Shown one piece after another: positions 1 to 9,069 of a DNA stretch of 21,353 nt; position 1 is the stretch's first letter, and every line of letters starts with the position of its first letter. The notes under the pieces are model-generated. The model worked only from the letters and a program-made list of their open reading frames with translations, was not told the origin of the DNA and ran no database searches. The stretch is from Rhodocyclaceae bacterium (GTDB lineage Bacteria > Pseudomonadota > Gammaproteobacteria > Burkholderiales > Rhodocyclaceae): NCBI GenBank assembly GCA_016721505.1, contig JADKHX010000007.1:1-21353 (forward strand). The letters are read 5' to 3'. Both the position numbers and the translations under genes were made by a program.

Positions 1-80
1 GGTAGCGTCCAAGAAAACACTGGCTTTTCGCCTCGAGGGACTACACGGCCGCTTACATAAAGTCTCCACCGTCCTAATGG

Positions 81-401
81 TTGGGTGGTAATCGTGGCGT
101 ATGCAGATTCATCAAAGATCCCAGTCCATGTATTTCCTTAAATGAGTTTCACTATCGCCCACGACGGAAAATCATTCATGCATATAAAGCCTTGGGAATA
201 CCCTACATTTCCTACATCGAATTTCCGATCCAAGATGGGATTCGAGATATCCTGTTGCCCAACCAATATCCGACGTCTTGCAGACTTATTTGCGATGTGA
301 TGTGCTGCTTTAGCCTTTTCGGAAAGCTCGCTGACCTACTTGGCCTTGGTGGAGAGTTTGCCGAAAGATCAGATAAAGACGCTAAGGCATCGCACGCTTA
401 G
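81..401 (+). CDS. Unidentified open reading frame, doubtful
   Basis: This 106-codon frame is the longest open stretch in the first 1.2 kb. I do not recognise its product. The translation has no signal peptide, no membrane segment and no motif I can name. The next forward frame over the same bases also reads protein-like in places, for example a stretch with DFFAQRKNYFLTLGD encoded near 435-475. The region could therefore be a real plus-strand gene broken by indels, as most genes here are, rather than this exact frame. No convincing ribosome binding site precedes the ATG. Local GC is visibly lower than in the selD region that follows. Confidence 0.2.
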   Translation: MGGNRGVCRFIKDPSPCISLNEFHYRPRRKIIHAYKALGIPYISYIEFPIQDGIRDILLPNQYPTSCRLICDVMCCFSLFGKLADLLGLGGEFAERSDKDAKASHA

Positions 402-1238
402 TCAAATCGATTGTAGAGGACAGTCTTTTGAGGACTTCTTCGCGCAGCGCAAAAACTATTTCCTGACGCTCGGCGATGCGAACGTCGATTGGTGCTGAAC
501 GTCAACTGGAGTTCTGCTGCCCAGATCATCATTCCGACCTTAACGAACTGGGTTGCCGTTTTGTGCCGCCAAATTTGGGATAGCTGGGGTAGCAAGCACC
601 TGTTAGAACTCAGTCCGACTGGGCTGGTGTTTTCAGCAAACTGATTGCCGAATCCCGGCCGGCAGGTCTAATTCGAAAATGTCGACACTGCGTCTGGACG
701 GCCGTGCGTCATAGCATCACATTTAGGATTCTTGTTCAAGGGACGCTGCCAGTTACTATCTTCCTGCTTACGATCAAGAATTTTCTCGTTTTTCACCTTC
801 CAAGGTCTTAGTCGGCATAATTAATCGAGCGCAGCTTTCACGAAAACGGCGTGTTCTGCCTCGGTAGTGGCACTTACCCTTATAAACCCGATTGGTGCCG
901 TCAAAACTACGCCAGAAGTGAAAATTCCCATTGTATTTTTCGACCCAGCAGCGCGACGGGCACTGGATGAGTACATTGATCTATGAGTTATGGCCGTATC
1001 GCCGTGCAGCAGTGATGATGGCAAACCCCGTCAAAAAATAATGCTGGAAGGGTTCAAGGTTCGATGTATGTATAAGTCGGGAGGTGCGGTCAATGCACTG
1101 TTCCCTGCTCAGTTTTGATGCTCGCCGTTCTGATTTTAAGAACAATTAGAAGTTCGTTAAATAGGGACAGACCACGGTTTCACCTCAAATCTTGCCAGTT
1201 GGTGCTGGTAACACGCCGTCAATTTAGCACCTCACCAC
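402..1238. other. Stretch of about 840 bases without an assignable gene
   Basis: I see no frame on either strand with a recognisable domain. A short minus-strand frame (1024 to 821) ends with text resembling the C-terminus of an aminotransferase (IRVSATTEAEHAVF), but nothing upstream supports it. The plus strand over the same bases is also partly open. The only distinctive sequence is the phrase around 1159-1180, listed separately. The stretch may be an eroded or error-broken accessory segment downstream of the selD fusion. Confidence 0.4.
1159..1180. repeat. Possible RAYT/REP-associated repeat phrase
   Basis: The bases AATAGGGACAGACCACGG look like a short phrase that recurs in many betaproteobacterial genomes next to REP-associated tyrosine transposases and other mobile remnants. 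That association is from memory and not from any search. No transposase domain is visible beside it, so at most it is an orphan repeat end between the selD stop and the unassigned left flank. Confidence 0.3.
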
Positions 1239-3500
1239 TCAACACAATCGGTGCCACGCATCACCCTGCGGCAATATTTTCCCGATGATGGCTGTACGCA
1301 AATAACCGGTCACGCAATTTCAGTGACGCATGCATCAACCTGATCGGCGGGCACGGCGCCGCCAGCAAACCGCCTGCGGCCGTGATCGAACAGTAGCGAG
1401 TAGCGCGGGTGATTGGACGAAGGCTTGGTTCTGCAAGGCGCGGCGCAGGCGCACGTTGGCGGTTTGTAATAACCATGATACCTGCCGCCACGCATTCCAA
1501 CGCGCCGCCATGCTAGCAGTGGTAGTGCCGATAAATTTATCTGTGCATCGACACCCGATGGTCGCGCGTCATTTACCCAAATGGCCGAGCAATCCAAAGC
1601 CAGTGAGATCGCAGGCCGTTGCGCCGTGGGCGATCACGCAGCACCGCGGCGCGATTGGAAACCTGCATTGATATCCAGCGCCGCATCAATCCAACGCCCA
1701 CGTGCCTGATTGCGCATATGCGCGGCGAATAGCGTGCCGGTGCCAATCGGCTTGGTCAAAATTAGTACATCGCCTGCCTGCATGCCGCCTTTGCGCATCA
1801 CGCCGTCGAGTTGTTCGCCGATGAGGCCGTTGATCGCAAAGCCCAGCGCCAATTTCCTGCCTTCGCCGGTATGCCCACCGACCAACGCGCAACCCGCATC
1901 GTTAAGTACTCACACCGCGCCGGACATCATTTGGAAAACGGTGTCCTCAACTTGGCTTCTAAGCCCGGCGGTAATGGTGGCGATCGCGGTGCCGATTGCG
2001 CCCTCGCCACCCATCGCAAAATATCGCCGAGTGCGTGGTTCGCGGCGATTTTGCCGAAAACATATGGGTCGTCGATAAACGCGCGAAAAATCTACGCCAT
2101 GCACCATCGCCATGCCTTTTGGCACGCGCACCACCGCCGCATCGTCCGGGGCATGCAGCCCGATCAAAACCCTGTCGCGCCCGATAGACGCATCGCTGGC
2201 CAGCGCGCGAAAGCACGCTCGCACCGACCTTCGCGCCGCAGCCGCCGCAGCGCATGGCAATCGCCGAAATCGCTTGCGTCTGCTCGTGCGCATCGAGTGG
2301 TCTTGCGTCTTGCGCGGTTGCGCAGCGGCGCTGAAATGCGTTTGTCATCCATCGCCGGAAACTCGCTGAACTTCCGCATGAAGCGTTGATTCATCCAGTC
2401 CTTCCAGCGCCAAACCCAATTCCTCGCGAAAATAGCGCCGCGCGAAGCGATGGCGTGACAGTCACTGGTTGAGTATCTAGTGCCAGCCTACGCGACTGCG
2501 GGCGATACGATGAAGGCGTCAGCCAACAGGCTGCGGCGCAAATTTTTCGCCAAGGGCGTCTCTATCTGCACGTAAATACGCCAGCTTTTTCCAATGGGAA
2601 ATTGATCATCGTCAGCGCAATCGCCCGCCGCAAAAATCAGCGGATCGGTTTCAGATTGCAGCATCGAGCACCGAATAAATCCCTTTGTCATCGAGCGCCA
2701 GCCCGGTATCTGCCAGCCACGCACCACCCGCCTGCGTCACCCAAACTATCGTATCCGCTTAAATGTGCTCTCCATTAGCGGTGTGCGGCAGCTCGGCTTC
2801 AAGCTGCGTGACTTTTGCATTGCAATGAATCACGATTAACGGGCGCGTGCTGTGCAAAGTCGCCTTCGAATGTGGCACGCACGTGGCCAGAGTGGGCAAA
2901 ATCGTCGCTTCACTTGAGAATAAATGGAACGACAATTCATCGGGATTGCGTCCCAACGATTTAGGTTCATTTTGTAGCCGAAACTGCATCGCCAACATCA
3001 ATTCCACACCACCGGCACCAGCACCCACCACGGCAATCGTGGTGCGACTCATGCTTACAAACCCGTTCCAGCAGCGCCAACCAGCGTTCGTTAAAACGCC
3101 GAATCGGCTTCACCGGACCGCAAATTCCGGCAGCGCCAGCGACGCCTCGGCAAGCAGCGCTGTGCCGAGCCGATATTTATAGTCAAAACGTCATACGCCA
3201 CATTCGGCCGCGTCCGACAAATCACTGACGATTCACTCGATCAATCCCGATAACTTCGTCACGGAAGTAGCGTAAGCCGGCAAACTGCGCGAGATTGGCG
3301 CAGATCAATGTGCACATCGTCAAACGAATTGCCCGCGATATACCCGGCAACATTCCCGAATAGGGCGGCCGGTATCCGTACAAATCACTGTCAAACGCAC
3401 CCCGAAACCGCCATGGCGAACATCCGCAACACGCCGACATGGCTGTGACCACCGCCGATAAGCACGATGTCTCAAGGATGGTTTGTTCTGTGGTCTGCAT
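1239..3500 (-). CDS. selD: Bifunctional FAD-dependent oxidoreductase / selenide, water dikinase (SelD fusion), frameshifted
   Basis: This is a two-part protein of about 750 residues, the usual size for the fused family. The N-terminal half is an NADH-dehydrogenase-like flavoprotein: a start MQTTEQTIL at 3500, then the dinucleotide motif LIGGGHSHVGVLRMF, a second one (AVVGAGAGGVELMLAMQF) near 3050-3000, and the FAD-binding AAGDCADD near 2630. The C-terminal half is selenophosphate synthetase, which makes selenophosphate from selenide and ATP. It shows MRCGGCGAKVG with the catalytic Cys and Lys near 2260, PDDAAV, VEDTVFQMMSGAV, GGHTGEG near 1880 and an AGGLLA segment near 1375. The stop is TGA at 1239-1241 after GDAWHRLC. 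The reading frame changes many times, but motif order is intact. The active site uses Cys, not selenocysteine. No selA, selB or mnmH is visible nearby. If the indels are real it is a pseudogene. Confidence 0.85.
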
Positions 3501-3744
3501 GCTTGTCTGTGTTTTACGGCGAACAATTGTGCCGATTTGTTGTGAATCGTGAAACGTGTGCTTTGCCGGCACCATGTTCCATGCTACCAAATCACTTGCC
3601 CTGCTTGCCTCTGGATAGGATCAAAAGCGCGTGAGAAAACGCCTATCAAAATGCATCGCTGCTTTGTAGTCGGTCCGATGCCGCCACAGCGAGAAAAATT
3701 GAGCAGTATCATTGGAAGCCTCTGGTGATGACAAAAAGCTAACC

Positions 3745-4191
3745 ATGTGTACAAAGAAAACAACAATATTAGTGATTGATGATGAGCAGTCCGTGCGTGA
3801 AAACGTAGCTCAGTTTTTACGGCTCGAAGGCCACCGCGTGAACGAGGCGGATAACGGCGCGGGCAGGCATTGCCGGAGGCTTTACGCTCGCCACCTGATC
3901 TGGTGCTATGCGATTTAATGATGCCCGGCGTGGATGGCTTCGGCGTGCTGGCGCGGTTGCGTGCCGAACCGACCACTTCTGGCGTTCCATTTGTATTTCT
4001 CACCGCAAGGCAGTGTCTCCGGATTCGACTGTCGGATTCAAGCTTGGGGCAATGAATACATTACCAAGCCTTTCAGTTTGGCTGTCTTGGGTGAGGTAGT
4101 GACGCAAAAGACTGGCGATTGGACGCTGGTTCCTGATACAAATCTAATCGCTGCTTTGGGTGCGATGAATTCAGCGGTAGAACTACCGTAA
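3745..4191 (+). CDS. Single-domain response regulator (CheY-like receiver), frameshifted
   Basis: The protein starts MCTKKTTILVIDDEQSVREN, with the acidic pair at residues 12-13. After a frame change near 3860 it gives PDLVLCDLMMPGVDG with the phospho-accepting Asp, then FVFLTA with the switch Thr. After a second break near 4045 it gives ANEYITKPF with the conserved Lys. All residues of a functional receiver domain are present and no output domain follows, so it is CheY-like, of about 145 residues. It converges on the histidine kinase that follows and is its obvious partner. Its 3' end overlaps the reconstructed kinase end on the other strand, so one or both ends may be displaced by an indel. 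The phosphorylation target is unknown. Confidence 0.8.
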
Positions 4192-6573
4192 TCGTTTGTG
4201 CCGACACCTATCGTTGATACAACGCCGATCTGAGCCGGAGTGAAGTTCGGTCGCCCGTTTGGCGATTGACAGCCCTAATCCAGTGCCAAAAAGGGATATT
4301 TTCCCGGTGTTGCTGGCGCGGAAAAACGGTTCGAACAAGCGCGATAAATCCTTTCCGGTAGTCCAATTCCTTTGTCGGCGACTTGAAATTCGACTTCGTT
4401 TGCACGAACAAACACGTCAAAATATGTGTGCGCCGTCCGGCGAATAGCGGATGGCGTTTTGATAGCAGGTTGGTGAATAAATGTCGCAACCAGCGTTCGT
4501 CAAATGCTGCGTCGATAGAGTTTCCGTCATGTGCGTAATACTATCGAGTGCTATTTCTCTTCGTTTAAGCTTGACCCAATCCAACTTCCGCGACTATTGT
4601 TTCGGGCACAACGCTCTAAGGTCAGTGGCGTGGGTGAAACTTGTGGCAGACCGGCGTCGCTCTTGCCGATCAACAAAGGGCATCTTCAAGCATGCTCGAC
4701 ATGTGATGGACGGCGCCATCGACCTTGCAAAGTGTTGCTTGCGTTCTGCATCGTTAAGGCGGTCACCGTAGCCGTTGAGGAGTTCAACGAAGACAAAATC
4801 GTCGCCAACGGTGTCCTGAATTCGTGGGATGCCATGGCGACAAAGCGTGACTTCAAGTCTGCAAGTTCACTTTGCTTGGCTAGTGATTCGGCAATTTCCG
4901 TGTCAGCTCCGCCGCTGTAATATCGCGAACAAAAAGCTGGTCGCGGTTGCCACCGACAGATCAGTGTCGAGGAAAGCTCGATTGGGAATTCGGTACCGTC
5001 GTGGCGAACTGGAATGCTTTCTGCGCGCAGAATCGCGTTGGTTGGATTGGTGCGCGCGCCAAAACGCTAGCAATTTGGTAATGGTGTGGCGGAAATATGA
5101 GTTGCGCGAGATTGCCACCGATGGCCTCTGCTTTGCATTCAGCCAAAGGTCGATTCTTGCTTCACGATTCCAATTGGTTATCCGTCCGTCTTGATCGGTG
5201 AGTACCACTGCGTCCTGTGCGTTTTCAAGAACAGATTGAAATGCCAGACTTGCCTGCGATAAATCTTCGGTGCGCTGCACAACCCGTGCTTCAAGTTCGC
5301 GTTCTTTGGAGTGCAAACCATCCACTAGCTCGCGCTGCGCGGTCTCTTTAGCCTGTCGAGCCTCTTCAAAGCGATCGGCCAGTGCAATGGCCATCAATAT
5401 CATGGTCAGTCCCGATCCAAGCATGGTTGGCGGGATAGTCCAATTGAAGCTGATTTTAAGAAAGTAGAGGCCGGGTACGATAAGGCCGGTCAAAATGAGT
5501 AGCGGCGAAAATGCAGTCAGCAAAGCTTTCGCCCGCTTGTTACCGCTCCATGTCCATTTGACCAAAATTGCCAGTATAGAAAGGCAATAGGCGACCACAA
5601 TCAGCACAAAAAGTCTTTGACTTACGTGAAACGCGCTAAGTGGTAGAACGTCATTTAGGCGCGCACCACTGATGAGGAAAATCACCAGCAGACAAATAAC
5701 CAACAAGCCAGTAGTGAGTCGGCGAAATTGAAGCGGACGTAAGCGCGGTAATTCGATAAAGCGACAGACAAAGGAAATGTGTGGAGTGTCACCGCGATAA
5801 TCGATAGGCCACGCGATAAGACTTGTTCAAAAAATGGCGAATTTGGCCAAAAATACTCATAGGCAACACCGTTATCACTGGTTCGCCAAAGTTGAGCTAA
5901 CACCACGCCAAAATAAAGTAGATAACTGGAATCTCGAATGGAGAAATAAAGAAACAAGTTGAATAGCGCTAAACCGATCGACATGCCAAGGAAGAAAACC
6001 ACTGGACTTCAACATTACGGATGTGGGTTCTATAGCTTCAGTTCCTACAGGTTGAGTTCAAGCGAGTGTCGGAGTATGCCAAGCGTATTCGCTCGAATGT
6101 AGATGTTCACAGTTTGAAGCGCTGGAATATCTAGCTGAAAGACAAAATTGGCGAACGGAAGTGGACGACTATTAAAGCTCTTGCTTGCGCTGGCGAGTTG
6201 GCGTTGATACTGACCATCGGGCTGTGGGCTAAATACTTCGACCTCCGGCAAGAAGCGATTGTTTGTGTCCATCCAACGCACCACGGCTTTGTCTTCGTGG
6301 TTGTGCACCCGCAGATGAATCCAATACGTCCCCGCGTCGATAAAATCCAATGGCATCGAGTCAAACTTGTCACGCGCGCTGGCTTGCGTGACATCATCGA
6401 TTTGTAGCTTGTTGGTGGGATCGTAAAGCGTCACCAGCAGCCGTTCATGCGTTGCCACGTTGTCTCGCTCTGTATCGAAACAAGGTCTGGTTCTGAAAAC
6501 GCCAATGAAACCTGACTCATCAAAGCGTCAGGAATGCAAATATTGCGTGCTTGGTCCGTTGATTCAAAGGCAT
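4073..6573 (-). CDS. Membrane sensor histidine kinase: 7TMR-DISMED2, 7TM-DISM, PAS, HisKA, HATPase; frameshifted
   Basis: Read from 6573: a signal peptide (MPLNQRTKHAIFAFLTL then MSQVSLAFS after one indel), a periplasmic 7TMR-DISMED2 domain (YDPTNKLQIDDV, YWIHLRVHN, about 6460-6050), and a seven-helix 7TM-DISM block (NLFLYFSIRDSSYLLYFG at about 5960) that continues past a frame change near 5700. A coiled coil (about 5400-5290) leads to a PAS domain (FQSVLENAQDAVVLTDQDG). Next come the HisKA H-box ASHEFRTPLATIL near 4820, the N-box RHLFTNLLS near 4480, the G1 box KGIGL, FEPFFR and the G2 box GTGLGLSIAKRA, ending VGTTITVVLPL near 4165. The in-frame stop is at 4073, but the true end is uncertain. 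These receptors are thought to sense small ligands, often carbohydrates; the ligand here is unknown. Its likely partner is the convergent receiver protein. At least eight frame breaks are needed. Confidence 0.85.
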
Positions 6574-6952
6574 GGTGCTGAGTATCCATGACCTGCAGGT
6601 CTCGGTCAATTGGCGTGGTGCATATTGTTGGGCTAGCAACTTTACAAACCTAGACTGACTGCAACACCTTGCTGTTGCGCTCGCGCTATCATTTGGGTCA
6701 GCCTAATTTCATGCGCACCGCCTGCACCCCGATGATGAAACGATGCAAAAGTAAAATTAATCGCCCCCACTCCCCGGCCCTCCCTTGCAGGGCGCGCACA
6801 GGCATCCATGCCTGTGCCGTTGCGCAGGCGCGGCGCATGCGCCGCGAAGTCCCTGCTCCACCCCGGGCGAGGGTGACGTTTTGCTCGCTTCGCTCGACGA
6901 TCACGGGGCGCTTCTAAACGCGTATTTCACGCTAACAATTGAGGTCACTGTC
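6574..6952. other. Divergent intergenic region with repeat element
   Basis: This region of about 380 bases separates the kinase start (6573, minus) from the first secreted-protein start (6953, plus), so it should hold both promoters. I cannot pick a convincing -35/-10 pair. It contains a small hairpin (GCAACA/TGTTGC, 6661-6678) without a T tract, and the strongly palindromic repeat described separately at 6791-6857. No frame in it looks like a protein. Confidence 0.5.
6791..6857 (+). repeat. Structured interspersed repeat, copy A (REP/ERIC-like)
   Basis: This segment of about 67 nt starts GGCGCG and ends CCCTGCT. It contains a 10-bp hairpin with a 2-nt loop at 6796-6817 (GCACAGGCAT paired with ATGCCTGTGC) and a perfect 18-nt palindrome at 6829-6846 (CGCGGCGCATGCGCCGCG). 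A related sequence lies on the minus strand at 16301-16230, inside the alpha/beta hydrolase gene. Shared blocks are GGCGCG, CGCAGGCGCG, GCGAA and CCCTGCT. It lacks a T tract, so it is not a simple terminator. Element family not identified. Confidence 0.6.
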
Positions 6953-7324
6953 GTGAAGAAATTATTTTTGATTTGTTGCTTGTTAGCCAGCAACTCAGCT
7001 TTTGCTCAATGGGTAAATGTAGGAGAGGCAGAGGGCAATAACTTTTATATTGACCCGAATACCATACGCAAAGATGGGGACATTCGTAAGGTCTGGGGGG
7101 TTCAGGATTTGAAACTACGCGACCGGGATGGTGAATTGTCCCGTCGCTATCGTGAGGAGTACGACTGCAAAGAAGCGCGCAAACGTTTTCTATCAGCAAA
7201 CCACTCATTCCGACTCGATGGCGAGCGGCAATATACTGGTCAGCACCACTGAACCTCGCCGTGGAGCGATATCCGTCCCAATACACTTGGCGACGATATC
7301 CTGAAAAAAGTATGTGCAGATTAA
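6953..7324 (+). CDS. Small secreted protein, surface-adhesin protein E-like (copy 1), frameshifted
   Basis: The GTG start gives MKKLFLICCLLASNSAFA, a clear signal peptide with cleavage expected after AFA. The mature protein begins QWVNVGEAEGNNFYIDPNTI, with W, the YIDP tract, a basic KDGDIRKVW turn and EYDC, the pattern of the adhesin-E/CNP1-like secreted domain. The open frame stops at 7252, but shifting frame gives MASGNILVSTTEP and then WSDIRPNTLGDDILKKVCAD to a TAA at 7322-7324. That restores the second conserved Cys near the end and about 122 residues. The two Cys probably form a disulfide. The protein should be periplasmic or surface-exposed. A similar gene follows 46 nt downstream. Function beyond the family name is unknown. 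Confidence 0.7.
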
Positions 7325-7370
7325 TCAAAAGTGTCAATGAAAATTGTGCAGTTCTTACCCAGATCAACCC

Positions 7371-7737
7371 ATGAAAAAACTCTTATTTGTCTGTCTCGTG
7401 TTCGCCGCCGGTGCTGCTAGCGCTGGCTGGGTCAAGATTAGTGAAAATGACGAAACTATCGTATATATCGATCTAAGCACTGTCCGTAAGGACGGGAATC
7501 TGCGCACGGTTTCCCAGCTTCACGACGAGAAAAAACGTAGTGAGGATGGCGTGAAATCGACGCGGATAAGCTGGAATACGATTGCAATAACGAACGAGTG
7601 AGAATTGTCGGCGGCTAGTTTCCGGAAACAATGGCCGGTGGAAAAATTTATTCTCGTTCTATAAGACCAGTGAATGGCGAGACATCGCGCCTGAGACAGC
7701 TGGCTTCAACGGCCTGAAAGCGGTTTGTGCGCCGTAA
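7371..7737 (+). CDS. Small secreted protein, surface-adhesin protein E-like (copy 2), frameshifted
   Basis: This is a paralogue of the preceding gene: signal peptide MKKLLFVCLVFAAGAASA, then GWVKISENDETIVYIDLSTV, KDGNLRTVSQL and a YDC motif. The first frame stops at 7601. Adjacent frames continue with SGNNGRWKNLF, then EWRDIAPETAGFNG and a final AVCAP before TAA at 7735-7737, parallel to copy 1. Reconstructed length is about 120 residues. Identity between the two copies is modest, so the duplication is not recent. They are probably co-transcribed and exported by Sec. It converges on the regulator gene to its right. Confidence 0.68.
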
Positions 7738-7776
7738 TTACGCGAGATCGCTTTTTGTGAGACCTGAACGTTCGAA

Positions 7777-8587
7777 TTAATTAACCGGCAAGACCTGCTC
7801 TTGACCACTGCGCGGGTTGCATCGTCTGCGGCGAACATGTGCTCGACTCGTAACGGAGGCGAGGGGTGATGTCTTTGCGGAAAATACAAAGTGGTGAACA
7901 TGCTAAAGAAGGCAAGTTCTCCATACGCAGTTGCGAAGCGCGTGGTCAGCACTGGCGCGGTTTGCCTTGGCCAGCCAGCGTGCAATGCCGGAGCTCCGAT
8001 TCGGTCCGCAACATCATGGCGAATGCTTCAACTTTTGGCGTTAGTGCCGGTACTACTGAGGCATCATCACGCAGGTGTGCCAGTAAGGCTGATCCGACCT
8101 CTGCCAGATTCAGCATTTGCTTACTTAGCCCTTCGGGGTGAGTTAGCAGGTCTAGCATGTTCATCGGTGTACCCGGTGGCAAATCGGCAGCCCAAGGCAT
8201 CAAGGTTGCGGCGAGCCACCCACCGCCTTGGTTGAAGTGCAGCAGATTCCACTGCGCATCAAGTACAAATGCCGGCATCGGGTCGTGGGCTTGTAGCAGC
8301 GCAATCATCGCTTGATTGGCTTGTGCCAGTGCCGGGTGATTGAGCGGGGTGGCGCTGTAGGCCGGCGCATAGCCCGCCTGCAACATGGCCGCATTACGTA
8401 CGATTAGCGGTGCGTCCAATTCTTGCAGCCAGTTCATTAATAAATCGCGACTAGGTTTGGCACGACCGCTTTCGACAAAACTCACATGCCGCTGCGATAC
8501 GCCAACCCGTAGCGAAAGTTCAAGCTGGCTCAAGCGCTGGGCTTTGCGCGTGTTGCAGGGTAATTGGCAAGTGTGGGTCAGGAACAT
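7777..8587 (-). CDS. XRE-family transcriptional regulator with MmyB-type C-terminal domain, frameshifted near 3' end
   Basis: An N-terminal XRE helix-turn-helix (RLSQLELSLRVGVSQRHVSF then ESGRAKPSRDLL, residues about 18-50) is followed by DAPLIVRNAAMLQAGYAPAY and a PAS-like ligand-binding part (MPAFVLDAQWNLLHFNQGG), the architecture of MmyB/MltR-LBD regulators. The continuous frame stops near 7946. A neighbouring frame carries the typical ending ATAYGELAFFSMFTT then VEHMFAADDATRAVV, and the protein probably ends QVLPVN with a stop at 7777. The very N-terminus is also uncertain: an ATG at 8591 in another frame would give MNVPDPHLP. It is divergent from a small membrane protein gene, with a perfect palindrome between them, so autoregulation and control of that gene are likely. 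The ligand is unknown. Confidence 0.85.
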
Positions 8588-8624
8588 TCATGTACGAATT
8601 GAATCACATCCGCACGATATTTTG

Positions 8625-8639
8625 ATTACCTGAGGTAAT
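8625..8639. promoter_or_regulatory. Perfect palindrome, probable operator of the XRE/MmyB regulator
   Basis: ATTACCTGAGGTAAT has two perfect 7-base arms around one central base. It sits 37 bases upstream of the regulator start and about 56 bases upstream of the divergent membrane-protein start, where an operator for a dimeric helix-turn-helix protein would be expected. The sequence shows the symmetry and position. Binding by the adjacent regulator is inferred. Confidence 0.6.
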
Positions 8640-8695
8640 TGCGTTAGTGATGCATGAACTAGATACTGAGGGCTCCAAAATTTTAAGGACTCGAC

Positions 8696-8985
8696 ATGCA
8701 ACGCCTACTGATAGTCATCACCTCATCCTGTTTGGTGCCCTAAGCATCGAGGCCATCATCGCGCATGGTTTCATTGGGATATTCATGTCGCCTTTGCAGA
8801 GTCTTGCCAGCACCCAAATTTTCTGTGACTTGCTGATCTCGCTAACGCTCGTGCTGATTTGGATGTGGCACGATGCGAAAGCTAACGGTCGCAATATTTG
8901 GCCGTGGATCATCGCGACCTTAGCCGTTGGTTCGTTTGGCCCACTGGTCTATTTGCTCACCCGCAAATCGACCAAGCCAGCTTGA
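8696..8985 (+). CDS. Small integral membrane protein, possibly DUF2834-like, one frameshift
   Basis: The ATG at 8696 follows a good ribosome binding site (AAGGA, 8686-8690). It gives MQRLLIVITSSCLV, the start of a membrane helix, before a frame break within 8731-8740. One extra base there would join it to ALSIEAIIAHGFIGIF in the adjacent frame, which stays open to 8985. An in-frame ATG at 8647 also leads into that second frame, but its N-terminus (DTEGSKILRTRHATPTDSHH) is hydrophilic and covers the ribosome binding site, so I prefer 8696. Three helices are visible: the N-terminal one, FCDLLISLTLVLIWMW, and IIATLAVGSFGPLVYLLTR with a basic cytoplasmic end. Size (about 95 residues) and pattern resemble DUF2834 proteins. 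No function is known. It is probably controlled by the divergent regulator. Confidence 0.65.
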
Positions 8986-9069
8986 ACTTTGCCACGCGAC
9001 TGTTTGAAACAACACGCCAATTGCTCGTTAAACTGAGCTTGATACGAACATGAACTAGGGTGTTGTTTG

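Noticed and set aside
821..1024. Minus-strand frame ending like an aminotransferase C-terminus
   Set aside because: Only a short stretch (IRVSATTEAEHAVF) resembles the family, with no cofactor-binding segment upstream; could be chance.
2230..2290. Possible selenocysteine form of SelD
   Set aside because: The active-site position reads Cys in CGGCGAKVG; no TGA codon and no stem-loop evidence.
6661..6678. GCAACA/TGTTGC hairpin as terminator
   Set aside because: No T tract follows and it lies upstream of, not after, the flanking genes.
7742..7756. Short GCGA/TCGC pairing followed by five T as a terminator between convergent genes
   Set aside because: The stem is only four base pairs with a two-base loop, too weak to support a terminator call.
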